Source: Opeltia flavorubescens
Taxonomy: Eukaryota > Ascomycota > Lecanoromycetes > Teloschistales > Teloschistaceae
DNA length: 64,000 bases
Assembly: GCA_000442125.1 (NCBI GenBank)
Contig: KE546978.1
Coordinates: 1,178,001 to 1,242,000, forward strand
Direction: 5' to 3'
Shown: positions 12,448 to 24,400 of the stretch, piece by piece
Numbering within the stretch: position 1 is the first letter of the stretch
Layout: every line of letters starts with the position of its first letter
Notes under the pieces: generated by a model
Databases searched by the model: none
Seen by the model: only the letters and a program-made list of their open reading frames with translations
What the model was told of the DNA's origin: nothing
Translations under genes and position numbers: made by a program

Positions 12448-14658
12448 TCATACATTCGGCGAAAGCAAATCATATTTCACGCAAGACTCTACTTGCTCCG
12501 CCGACGCCTGCAGGAATTTCCTCGCCTCGAGCCCCACCCAGACTTTCAACATGGACGTATCTCCTTCGCGGAGATTTTTGATCAGAGAGCTCCCGCCGCC
12601 TTGGGCGCCGAGTTGACGGAGGATGGGGAGGGCACTAATCCATCACATTAGCGGATGAACAGCCATCCCTAAAAAAGTAGACGGGGAAAAGCAAAGGGGG
12701 GAGGAGGAGCGAGAAAATAAGAAGAAAGAGTGAAGAACGAACCTCTTAAACAAATCCAACCCAGGATCCAAACTCCTCCCAATACCCTCCAATAAAAGAA
12801 TACTAATAACGACATTTACGAAATCCCCTTCCATCCTAACATGATGCGCCCTCACCATCGCCAATACCTCGTTAAGCACATCCGCGATCTTAATATTTCC
12901 AAGCGCGAAAGTCCGGCTTTTGACGCCTAGGACAAGATGCTGCATTTTCAGCGCGAAAACCTCCGCGTCGATGACGGCGTCGGGTTGGCGGCATCGCTCC
13001 ACCATCAAGTGCCCTGCGCGATACCCGTCGAATTCCGCAATCGCTTTGAAGAGGTCTAGGAAATTGATTCTGTTGACCTCATTCAGGGCGGTGACGAGGC
13101 CGGTATCAATGAAGATGAGTTGCGGGCGATAGCCCTCGTGATCGATTTTCTGGAGCTGGGCTTGCCATGCTGAAGGGTTGTGCCGGTGAGGACGAAGCTG
13201 TTGGAGGACCTCCTCAGTCACATCGAGGGAGTTTTCCGGGGAGGGGGATTCTTTGTGTCGGCCCAGGGCGAGGGAGAGTTGTTCGGGTTTGTAGAAGCGG
13301 ACCATGATGTTCCCCGGGTGGAGGTCTGCGTGGATGAAGTTATCGATAAGGAGCATATGGAGGAACGCATCGAGACCTTCGTCGGCGATTTCTTGCTGGA
13401 AGACGCCGCCGCCATCTTCGAGGAAAGCGGCAAGCGGAATGCCTTGGGCGAACTCTTCGATCAGGACTTGTCGAGTGGTGTAGGAGGCGTAGGGGTAGGG
13501 AAACCAGGCTGTGGTCCGGTCTTTGAATTTCTTGCGGAACATGGTTAGGTTTGCGGATTCGATGCGGAGGTCGAGTTGGAGGCGCATCATCTCGCCGAAT
13601 TGGGTGACTTCGTCGGGGAGGGAGAGCCATTCCATGGTGGGGATTGCGTTGATGGCGGCGGCGAAGAAGGCCATGATCTTGAGATCACGACGGACGTTGC
13701 GTTCGACTTTGGGGTGGAGGACTTTGATTGCTACGTAGGTTGAGGGGACTCGTTGGGGGGTGCTTTTGACAAGTACGTCGACGTTCTTGCGCATTCGTTG
13801 GCGGAGGTTGGGTTGATCGGATTCTATGTCGTCGTCGCTGAAGGCAGCAAGATCGGGCTTGAGCTTTGCTTTGTATACTTGTGCTATGGCTCCGACGCCT
13901 AGAGGTTTCTCCTGGAACTCATCGAAGATTTCCTCGAAAGGTCTACCGTTGAATGCTCGGACTATGGTTCTCTTGGTTGCCGCTAGAGAATGAGCTGGTG
14001 CGTTTGAATGAAGCGAAGACATGCGGTTGCACATTTCCTGAGGAAAGATGTCGGTTCGTGAAGCCGCCCATTGTCCGAGCTAGAACATTTGTCAGCTCGT
14101 GGTAGAGTATTTTCCGTTCCCATGATTTACCTTGATAAAGGCAGGACCAGCTCTTTCCATAGATCGGACCAAGAAGCTATACCACCACAAAGTACCCGAA
14201 CGCTCTCTATCCCGCTCTTTGACCCTTCGGCCAAGCCATATGACAGGTATCGTTGCAATGACGGGAACAAAGATGACTGCTAGGTGGAGGAAGCGGAAGC
14301 CGGTTGCAATTGGCTCGTAGATGTACAAGTCTAGGAACAAGTAGACTTCCTTCCATGCTCTTGTCAAACCATGGGCAGAATCCGGTACTCCTTTCCTAAT
14401 TTCCTCTCTCGAAGCCTCCAGCATGTGCTCCTCGGGCGTCTTTCCATCGCCATTATCTTCTTCGCTCAATCGCACAAACGCTGCTGGCGTCAAAAGCGCA
14501 TACAATATTCTCCCCCTCCTTTTGCCCCCGTCTGGACGAATTCTTGATGTGAAAGACGGTTGGGTGTGTATCAGTCGCGTTGCTGGTGGTCGTCGAAGCG
14601 GAGGCCGCCGGATTGCTGAACGAAGGCATTGGCGGCCCAGGAGAGAAGCCGCTCTCAT
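12448..14658 (-). CDS. ABC1/UbiB-family atypical kinase (Cqd1/ADCK2-like), mitochondrial
   Basis: Three exons: 14658-14131, 14079-12743 and 12634-12448, 683 residues, with the frame closing. The N-terminus is Arg-rich with no acidic residue in the first 40 (MRAASLLGRQCLRSAIRRPP), fitting a mitochondrial presequence. A hydrophobic helix follows (FLHLAVIFVPVIATIPVI). Family hallmarks: the KxGQ motif as AFIKLGQWAASR spanning the first splice junction, the Ala-rich nucleotide loop LGVGAIAQVYKA, catalytic-loop-like HADLHPGNI near residue 424, and IDTGLV in place of the DFG motif. UbiB-family proteins act in coenzyme Q biology and mitochondrial lipid homeostasis. The LGQWAASR form and length point to the Cqd1/ADCK2 branch rather than Coq8, but this is inferred from memory of motifs. 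Confidence 0.88.
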
Positions 14659-14972
14659 CTTATGTCGGAAGAGCCTGGCTTGAATGTCATGATGGCTGCT
14701 TCGGACGCATGCTTGCTAATCTTTTAATCCCTAATATGGTGTGCAGAATCGATTGTCGTGAATGAAAGAAAGCGTGGAAAGTTCACATGTCGTTCTTCCC
14801 TTGTTCCGCCGACGTCATTTTGCCTCTAATTCCGCGAAGGTTTTGCGCGGAATTAAATCCCCTGCCTTTCGATATCAATAATAATACCAACGAACAGCAA
14901 AGCATCATCTCCTGTGCTTGCCACAAACACCTCAAGTGATAAATCGATCAATACGACGCACACTGTTACTCT

Positions 14973-16013
14973 ATGGGTTGGTTCTGGGCCAACAGTCTTA
15001 CTCCCAATTCGCCCCATGTAAACACCAGCTCCAGCGCCACACCTCCTGTAAGTGCTCCAAAAATTCGGCCTCTATTACCATACAGCTCACCATCAAACAG
15101 CCAGCATGTCCTATGCACGATGCTTCCTCCCAGACCCCTCCATTCCGGCCACGAAATACATCCGAGTCTACGCCGAGCGGGTCATGTCCTGTTCGCGCCC
15201 CGAATGAACCGCTATCCACCTCCGCCCCATCCTCCTTATCCAAGCTCAATCCTCTGAACTACATGCCATCAAATCTTTCACAATCACGCGATATTCGTCA
15301 AACCATCCATTTACCTACCGAACGAGAGCCATCCTCAATACCAAGGGGCGATGTTGATGGAAACTGGGAATATCCTTCACCGCAGCAAATGTACAACGCT
15401 ATGCTTAGAAAAGGGTACGACGACACACCCGAAGATGCCGTTGAGTCCATGGTCGCAGTCCACAACTTCTTGAACGAGGGGGCATGGGCGGAGATTGTCG
15501 ACTGGGAACGGAGATTCAGCCGAGGATTGAGCTACGGCTGGCAAGCTTGCAGGCGAGGGGAGGAAGGCTTCCAAGAAGATGCAGATATAGTGGCTCGACC
15601 AGGGGATATCGCTGCGCCCAAGCTGTTGAGGTTTCAAGGCAGGCCAAATGAGATGACGCCGAAAGCTCGGATACTGGAGTTCATGGGCAGAATGTATCCT
15701 GCCAAATTCGGGTAAGTGAAATCCGGCAAGTACATGTGTGCTCTAGCTAATGAGAAAAAGTTGCGAAGCGCCATTTGATCGCCACGATTGGTATGTTCAG
15801 AGGCGGACAGTTGAAGGCCAAACGAAAGAAGTGCGATACGTCATAGATTACTATTCTGCTCCCCCCGAACCTACGGGTGAGCCTGTATTCTACCTCGACG
15901 TGCGACCAGCGGTAGATGGACCAACTGCTGCTGTCGAGCGGATGATGCGATGGGGCGGCGACATTTGGCATCGAGCCAGTGGCGCCAAAGCTCGAGAAAT
16001 GGCAACAGCATAA
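14973..16013 (+). CDS. Cytochrome c/c1 heme lyase (holocytochrome c synthase family)
   Basis: Exons 14973-15047, 15101-15711 and 15761-16013, 312 residues. The frame closes across introns of 53 and 49 nt. The start MGWFWA is characteristic of fungal family members. Two Cys-Pro heme-regulatory motifs are visible, CPMH at residues 28-31 and CPV at 54-56. The conserved core includes [18 protein letters not shown], the VHNFLNEG...W segment, the [19 protein letters not shown] junction and YVIDYYSAP. The enzyme attaches heme to apocytochrome c or c1 in the mitochondrial intermembrane space. I cannot decide between the c-specific (Cyc3) and c1-specific (Cyt2) paralogue. It is divergently transcribed from the UbiB-family kinase, with about 315 bp between starts. 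Confidence 0.92.
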
Positions 16014-16145
16014 TCGAGTGTATCTGGAGCGGCACAGGAGTTCTATATTATTAACATGGAGGAAACAGATTTCAATGGTCGAATTCGGTTCGGGTCTGTC
16101 GTAAATATCCCTAGCATTCTTGAAATCTCCATTCATATTAGCGTC

Positions 16146-16938
16146 TTAATTTGGTAATGTCAAGCCAGCTGTATCGGTTGGTTTAGCCCAATAGTACTCG
16201 CTCTTGAACCTCCCCATAAACAGCCTATAGCTCTCTCGTAACTCAGGAGATTTACTGGTCGTAGGATTCTTCAGCCAATCCGCTCTCGACGCGGCCACGA
16301 ATCGATGAAAATCATCATGGCAAGACGAACTCAGGGTTCGATCGGTGCGCAAATTCAGAGTGCCAAAGCAGTCCACGGCAAGCAGCCACTCGGAACATCG
16401 ACGGCTCCTACTCATTTCCAATACCTCATGCCATTCAAAGCCGTAGAATCGTGAGAATATTCCAGGGTCTTTGTTTTCGTCTCTGAAAAATCCAGCGTCA
16501 TACAAGGCATCTCCATGGTGAGCAACCTCCAGCTTCCCCGTCTGTAAACTCATGATTTCCCCGGCTCTGATGGTTGCATACGCGCACAGAGTCCTCCAAC
16601 GAATCTTTGAATATGCTCCACCTGGGTGCAGTTGTAAAGCGAATATCTTCCGTCTCATGAAAGAGTCCCTCAGTGTGATTTCGTCAAGCATTTCTTTTGC
16701 ACAATCCTCATGGTCTTTTACCGTTTGGTACATACGATCCATCCTTGCGTCAAGCCTTGCCAGCATAGTTCCTTCCGGCACCCTTACCAGGGCTACAGAA
16801 TTCTCGGATTTTGGGTCTCTCAGGTAGAAGGATTTCTTGATCGTACGTAGAAATTAGGGGCAGAAACAAAATCGATAGAACGAGTATGTTCAGATTCTTT
16901 CGGAAGAGAGAAATTGAAAGGAAGGACTGGAAAAGCAT
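16146..16938 (-). CDS. Hypothetical protein, 5' end uncertain
   Basis: I do not recognise the family. The solid part is the frame from the ATG at 16766 to 16146 (206 residues), rich in Trp, His and Arg, with no evident membrane helix. The same frame stays open and protein-like upstream to about 16853. A plausible extension uses an ATG at 16938 (MLFQSFLSISLFRKN) and a 46-nt intron, 16881-16836. That intron is in frame but its donor GTTCTA is weak. With it the product is about 248 residues. It is convergent with the heme lyase gene. Confidence 0.55.
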
Positions 16939-18811
16939 CGACAGTTCTGATTTAAGTATGATATTTATTTCCTGGATACTCTCCTGGTCCAGGGTAAAAT
17001 TTGCGCAATTGCCACCACCCTACCGTGCTAACCGACTCAAATGAGCTCAACTCAAGTCACACAATGATTCTGCGACTCGTGGGACTGCAAGCACAAGCCG
17101 TAAAGGTCGCGGCGACTTCTGGCGCCTGGTGTTGATTCATATCTGTCAAAGGCCACTCGGTGGCACGATGAAGGAAATTGGTGGCGGAGTGAAAGGCTGG
17201 TATCACCTGGAGGGAAGGGGATCCACTCTACTTAAACGATAAAACCGGCTATCGATGTCGTTTCCTTCTCTTGTTTCCGTTCGGACACAACATCTCCTCC
17301 TTCCTTCCAATGTCTGATACTTGTACGCTTTTCTCATAGACAGGAAATTGAATCATGGAATTTTGAACCACTACTAAAATTCTGGGAAGCGATCCCTTAG
17401 GCAAAGGAACATATTTGGTGCTAAAGACTATTACGACGTATCGTTATCCCCGTTCCTTTTATTGTTTACAAGAGTTGTACCTTGATGATGGCAAGGGAAA
17501 CGATGTTGAATAGGCGATATGTCCTTTCAGAGAGTTCAAGACGCTGGCTAGTTGCGTTACCCAATCAAATAATCACAACATCAGCTTGATAAAGTTCTTT
17601 ATCCCAGTGTCATCCGATGTTCTTATACTTTCTTACAAATCTATTTCCCGCCATTTCCTCTCTAGTTATCCTATACTTGTCCTGTTATGGCTTTCATACT
17701 ATTGGCTCGAGATTCAACAAATTCTATCATATTACGTGGAACGATGAGTGTATGGACAGGCGCGATTAAGCTCACTGCTCAGGATCCAGCTTTCTCACCA
17801 GGAAGGGACCTCTACCAATTTCGACCCTCTAAAGCACCAATTTTCCTTCGTTGAAAATAGCCTTCTCTGCTCTTTCCACTCGACTACCAAGGTCAAGGAT
17901 CTTCAACACCCTCTTCAGACCTATCATTCAAATCACTTCTCGAGGAGTCCTCCCAAGAATTTTTTTCTACAAAATGAAATCTCAAAATTTGTGTGATCAA
18001 ACAATCGAGTCACTCCAGTGCTGGCCCGGGCCCAATTTCTCATTTGTTTAACACTGGGACCTTACGAATAGGCAAAATCTTTATCCCTGTATCGAATGGA
18101 TATACATCATCTACTGCAAAATGAACACAAGATCGAGCTCGCATACGGTAAGAAACTGCACTTAGTCCTGGCAAGATAAGACTCCGGAACTACTGTACCT
18201 GCTTCTCTCTTTTTCTTCTACCAAGCTTCACGATTTTATTTTCCGCACAAAGCCATATCAACAGTACTACGTTGGTCAATGATGAGGGTCTTGGGAGGAG
18301 TTCCTGGGAATGGACTTGCTCATTCTCGAGAATAAATAGAAAAGCCTTTAGATAATGATGATAATCCAACTAAAGATTAGTATTTACTCTATGACTAGCA
18401 ATAGATTTTCTAACTATCACCGTTATATTAATATTCGGAGTTTCTTTCCATTTGAGGACCTAAATGGAGATCTAATGGGCGATCTATATGCCCTGACATC
18501 TCATCATTGCGTGATCAACCTTAAGATCTCCAAGACAAAGCCATTGCTACCTTCGTCAAAGGACATATATCACAATTACCCAGTCAAAGCTTCCAATGTA
18601 TATCAAAGGTTTGACAGGCGAATACAATGCTCAGAACAGCGAAAGAGCAGATGTACGCCGGCGCGGAGGTAGACCCAGTTAGTCTGAATCACACACAGAA
18701 AGTTAATCTAAGCTAGGAGTATCCGAACCTTTTTCCCAGATTGGATTCATGTCTTTGAACTTTCTACAGGGTATAGAAGGCGTTGAATCATGACAGGATG
18801 AAAAATTAAGC
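16939..18811. other. Gene-poor stretch
   Basis: AT-leaning DNA with short open frames (such as 17748-17996 and 18355-18672) that show no domain and no splice logic. I see no tRNA, repeat pair or transposon end. Confidence 0.5.
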
Positions 18812-20131
18812 ATGTCAATGGAGGAGCCACTCAAAATCGCAACTATCAAAAAAGAATGTGTCGATAATACAAGTCTTGATGCCGCTCCGAAGTCAGATCT
18901 GGCTCGCAAATCAGACGACGCAGCTCCAAAGAGAGATGAAGCGCCCAAGACTAACGGAGGTCGTAGGAATGGTTTTAGTGAAGGCGATCGTCTTTAAAAT
19001 GATTACATTCGTACTAAAAGACAAGACGAAAAGTCATGCATTTTCATACCTCCTCCACAACCGCTCTTGGAACCTTGTATAATGCCAAGTCTCTTACGGT
19101 AAGACGGCAAGAAGTAATGACTAATCGAATTCCTTTGTCGACTTTTTGTTCTGGTAGGTACTCCACGGCTAATTAAATTCAAGGTCTTTCTCTCAAGAGC
19201 ATCTTTCGATCTCTTTGTAACACTTTCTCCTTTTTTTCTGCCGTTATGATAGATCCCTTGAGCGTCCTTGTCTTTGACGATCTAAGTCGGCGTAAGTACC
19301 TCCGTAGTTGAATAAGATCAATTTAGGACAGGGACTTTGCTCTTTGATCATATTCATTTGAAATAAACGGGAAAGACTGCTAACACAATTGATTTCCATT
19401 CATACCAAGCCTCTCTACCCGAGTAGAAAATATAAAATTCATTAGGGGCTTTCTCATGTCACAGGACCGAAGACGGTTGGTTACAAGAGAATAAACTTTT
19501 TTCGAGATCTACAAGAAAGCTTTACCTCAAAAACCCATCATCACAATGTAAACATCGGGCTTCTCACACCCGCCAACTATTCATACTTTCCCTTGGGAAA
19601 TCACGTTACCAAATCGACATTGCCGTCACCAGAAGCAGAAACACCCCAGAGGAACGTGCAAAAATGCGAGTAAAGCGATGACAAAAGTGCAGCAGAACGG
19701 GCTCTCAACGAGATTACTGGTATTACTACATCATCTCCATCTCGAGTCCAAAAAAGGAAAGGGGAAAGGCTAAATACATTGCCTCTCTAACCCTTTCAAA
19801 AAAGCAACAGAACAGTATGCTGCAACGGCTACGGTAGAAGATCCTCGTCAACGCTTCTAGGAATTTGCTAACGCCTTTATATCACTGTTCAATGCGACAT
19901 AGGCGCTTCTAGTAACTATAACGGAGTAAGTCCCCTTCAAGGCGATTAAAGAAGTTATCGAGGCCAAGAATAAAGAGACCAACGCTGCGTACGAGCAAAG
20001 CCGGCAAGCTGGTTCGAAGGAGGCTATTAAGTCGGTAACGATTAACAAGCCATCAAGCGGCGGACAGAGCAGTGGTAGCAAGCTTAGCAACGAGAACGGC
20101 AACTGCAACGAAGGCGGCGCTGGTCAGTAGG
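18812..20131 (+). pseudogene. Eroded coding remnant, unknown family
   Basis: Two islands on the plus strand keep protein-like composition. 18812-18997 reads as a Lys/Asp/Arg-rich segment ending NGGRRNGFSEGDR. About 19610-20131 ends in a Ser/Gly/Asn-rich tail containing EAKNKETNAAYEQSRQAGSK. The coding sense moves between frames within the second island and stop codons interrupt it, so no intact protein is made from a simple model. Whether both islands belong to one former gene is a guess. No family recognised. Confidence 0.35.
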
Positions 20132-20560
20132 AGTTAGGTCGCGCAGAAAATCTCCCTGGTGGTTGCTTTTTTACTTGTTGTTCCTCCCTGAGGATATATG
20201 GTCGTTGGCGGTGGGTTTCATGTTCGCAAAGCTTACAATTTCTTAGGTTCGGCGGTTGAGAGGGAAGGTGTCGTCAACGGCATGGCATAAGAAGCAAATT
20301 TCTTAGCTGCAAGGATATAGCTTTAGATAATAATATCCAATGAGAGCTGCTTACCTCAAACGAACCCCGCCTAATTTATTTCTATTGGCTTTCATCTTGA
20401 AAGCGCTTAGCACAGCTTTTATGTAGACCCGGCGCGCTAAGCTTTTTTCAATACCTTATCTCTTCTGAGGGCAAGAATAGCCGGCAGAGATGATTATTTT
20501 CGGTGCGGTGGAAAGATAATAGCGATTGTGGTTCTCGTCTATAGTTACCACCACATGTTA
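20132..20560. other. AT-leaning flank of the MITE
   Basis: No coding signal. The flank ends in the TA target site (20559-20560). Confidence 0.5.
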
Positions 20561-21013
20561 CTGTTATATTTAAAATACTTGAGCCAAAAAACGCTAGTAG
20601 AACTTTCGAATTTTTTTTTCCTAGGACATGTATAATATTAAACAGCTTATTACTCAACAACCACGTTAGGGCAAGCTTAGAAATTTAAAGGTAATAGTCT
20701 ATATAGGTGCTTCTATATCCCTTCTTACTTTTAATACTTCACCTTAAGTATTTATAGACTTGAAAATTTCGTAGATATTAAGTAATTACAGCGTTAAAAA
20801 CCTCGATTTTTCGACTTTTAAACGAGGTAACGGATATATATAAAAAGTGTATCTATAGAAAGCTTGATATCTATATAGTTATTGTCTAAGTTTTTTAGGC
20901 TTACCCTAACGTGGTTATTAAGTAATAAGCTGTTCAATATTGTGCATGTCCTGGAAAAAAAAATTCGAAAGTTCTACTAGCGTTTTTTGGCTCAAGTATT
21001 TTGAATATGACAG
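20561..21013. mobile_element. 453-bp MITE with long terminal inverted repeats, Tc1/mariner-type
   Basis: The two ends are inverted repeats of about 120 bp (left 20561 to about 20680, right about 20896 to 21013). Both begin CTGT[T/C]ATATT[T/C]AAAA and share a perfect ACTTGAGCCAAAAAACG block. The element is flanked by TA on both sides (20559-20560 and 21014-21015), the target duplication of the Tc1/mariner superfamily. The interior is AT-rich with no open frame, so it is non-autonomous. Arm differences are largely C-to-T/G-to-A, as mild RIP would leave. Confidence 0.85.
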
Positions 21014-21408
21014 TATGCCCACAGATTGATATAAAAATGGGTTCTACCTATATTGAGAAGCTTATCAGGTAATTCCCTCTATTCAACTGATCTTGCAACT
21101 GAAATGACCGATATGGATATATCATTTCAGACGCGCACCAGATCTCATGTTTTTCTACCATTCAGCTTTGCAACTATATTTTATTCTTTGCACACACAAT
21201 TCTGTGACCGCTGCGTCAAATTCTTAATCAAATACACTGCGTCAGCCCAAAAGTATCTACATAGAAGTGGAAATTGATGGGTTTTTCAGGATACAATACT
21301 GTCATCATGTCGTAATGTCGTAATGTTTGCAAGACCCAACTCCCTAGATTCCATCAACATACCATCTTCCGCCATCAACGCCCCCTCAATCGCATCGGAG
21401 AAATACAC
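21014..21408. other. Intergenic
   Basis: 3' flank of the HET-domain gene. Nothing recognised. Confidence 0.5.
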
Positions 21409-24400
21409 TCATCCAAGTTGCACCCATGAAGCTACCGGCCCCGCCTCTTCCCAAGCTTTGATATGAATCTGGCCAACCGCAATCCTTTCAAAGAATGTCT
21501 GCATGCTAGGCCTCAAAACAAGAACATTTACCAACGCACTACCCACACCCTGAGCGGGAAATTCCTCGCTATCAAATAAACGGATATCGCCTTCCACCCT
21601 CAAGAACCCCCGGCGCCGATCAAAGGCATCAGTGGTCTGCGAGATCCCAATGATCCCCTTGTCAGCGAAGGATTGCAGATATTCGAAGCCCTGACTGCGT
21701 TCACCGCTATATTGTGCGGTGATTTTGTGATAATCGAGGTGCTCGAATAGGATGCCGCAATGTCGACGTTTGCTATCGAGAAGACGCACGATTGGCTGAG
21801 TCGTTGAGGAGTGGATATGTTTGGATTTGCTGACATAATCCGGTGTTCGATCGCGATCCACGGAGAACTTGCAGCCGTATACGAGTGGCACGTTCATCAA
21901 AAGGATTTGTCGATTCGGTAATGACGGTGTCGAGATCTTCATATTAGCGAATAGCGCGCCCAGCTTGGGGGTTTCCTTCTGGTATGCAGCTGGTTGGGCG
22001 GAACCTACCAGCACGCGTGTTGGCTGACCACGCTGCATGACATAGCACCTCGAAATAAGAGTACCGGCCAATGGCTCTTTCTCCGGTGGGCTCAGACGAT
22101 AATCCACGCTACCGATCCAGCCAGCCCAAGACCAGGTAGGAAAGTCCAGTTGATATTCGTCTTGACGGTCTTCCGTAGGCGAGGCAGGCGAGGGAGATCC
22201 GCTTGCTCCCATAGCCTGCCTTACTGCCAGACTCCCCACAGGCGTCCACAACAAGGCAAAGTGAAGGGCAGCGACGGGAAGTCCGCTTGCATTAAAGCCG
22301 CTCACACCCATACTTTTGAACTCTTGGCTTACGGTCGAGAGCATGCCAGAAAACGCGTTGAGAATATCACCTTGGAATGTTAGATTTCGAATTGTATAGA
22401 GCTCGACCAGCTCGCTATAGGCTTTGAAAACCTGTAATGTCCTGTCCTCGGTTGAAAGATTGCCCATCCTCTTTAGGTCTGCTAGTGGGTTTATTGATAC
22501 AGCCTTTCTCGGGCCTTCCGTATCGTACTCGTCCCAGAATGACTCGAATTTCCCCTCCAAAGTCGTTTCACACTGCAAAGCCTCATTGCATTGGAAATAG
22601 ACGTTGTCCTGTGAGAAGTATATGTTGCGCGATGCAAGTAGCTGCTCTTGTAGGATCCAACCACGTGTGTTCCACATGGAGCTCTCTTGAGCAAATACCA
22701 GAGGCTTCGGGGTTGCAACAATACATACGTTCTCGTGCACAGCATTGGTGTCTTTGGAAAAAGCCAAGTCAGCGGATCCCCTCAAGAGTGGAAGGATCTC
22801 GACAGTCTGGGGTGGTCTAGATTTTGATGTTATGCCGGTTATGCCTGCATCAGCATCTTTCCCTGCCAGAGCGACAATGTTGGCGAACGCTTTTTTGTAA
22901 ATGATATCCATACGCGGGATGTCCTGCTTCATCTGCGCGAGATCATCTTGAACTAAGCACAAGGCATCTGTCCACAGATACCGCTCCCCCAGACCATGTA
23001 CCAAAGCTATAGCATCCTTGATCGTATTGGGAAGCTGTATCTGATTGAACGACTGTCGTTTGCAACGTTGCTTCACGTTGGCTTTGCTCGTTTTAGGGAC
23101 GTAGGACTGGCCCCAAACATAACTCAATGTAAGATATCTTTGGGCCGAGGTGTCATAAACTAAGCAGTCATCCGTCACGTCGATCAAATATAATGGAATA
23201 TCGGCATGATACCTTGGGCTGTGGCTCAAGTCGTTGCAAAGATCCCCATGGTTTTTCTGACAGTCGTACGCCCACTGTCGGATTTGTGTGAAGTTCATCC
23301 TTTGCTCGTTCTCATTGACAAAGGACAACAGCTCAGAGGTATTTTCAAAGAAATTTGTAGACTTTTCCGTTGGCGGCTTCTGCCTCAGAGCATCAGAAAG
23401 ATTTGCTGGCGTCAGTACTCTCAAGGCTCCAACTGCAGTCATACCGTATTCAACGCCAAGCATTTTCTCCCCGCTAGGCAAACTTTGGATATGAAATTGC
23501 GTTCCTTGAACCTCTGAATCAATTTGAGCAAGTCGAGGATGTAATTGATCTGTCCCCTCCACAGTGATGAGAGACAGAATCAAGCGACATATCGAGCAAT
23601 GTTTCCTAGTTAAGAGTTGGCCATAATTTCCAAAGGGAATCCCCTGTTTGTTATTCCAGGTAAAGCCAGCAGCCTCCGATGGCACAAGCGGCTTTGTGGA
23701 CCTACACATCCGACACAGATTCGGATTCGGGTCTTTCCCTTCCTGCTTATCTTTTTTGAAGCTTTGACGCTCAAGCTGTGCTTCTTGGGCTTCGAACTCT
23801 GGCCAGGACGCAGGCGAGACATAGTCGTCCCCGTAACCAAGAATACTACTAATTATACCTCTCATACTCAAGGTTATGCGGTCATCTTTTGGGTCCATAG
23901 CTAGAAACCGATGTCCGAAGATTGGATCGATATAGTCGTTACCATCCGCATTAGGCCGGCTTTTGGTAGCGTGCTCACTTTGTGAGAGTTTTTCAATCTC
24001 TTTCCCTTTCGAAGCTGGGGCCTCCGCTCTGGACGGCGTATTTGAAAGCGTGTCGCCTTCGTCAAGACTTTGCGCAAGTGCTTCAAGTTCAAGCTCGTGA
24101 TCTTTCAGCATGACAAGCATACCTTCATGAATATTCTTCGACTCGTGCACAGGACGATAGAATAGGTAGATTTGCTCCAACACCTGAGCTCTCTTAGGTC
24201 CATCCAGCGCAGCCTTATCAATGCGCCAAAAATACAACCCCAAAGTTTGCAAAGGGTCCGTGGGTACTTTCGGCTTTGAGATATCGAGTGTGCTATTATA
24301 CTCATGGACAATAGAATTGAGTAGACCAACAACCTCATTCAAGTTCGTGAGCTGGCGCGTCAAAAGGTACTGCTTTGACAGCATTGCCAAGAGAGAAATA

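Noticed and set aside
13180-13548. Plus-strand frame of 122 codons
   Set aside because: Shadow of the UbiB-family kinase, whose HADLHPGNI motif lies on the opposite strand here.
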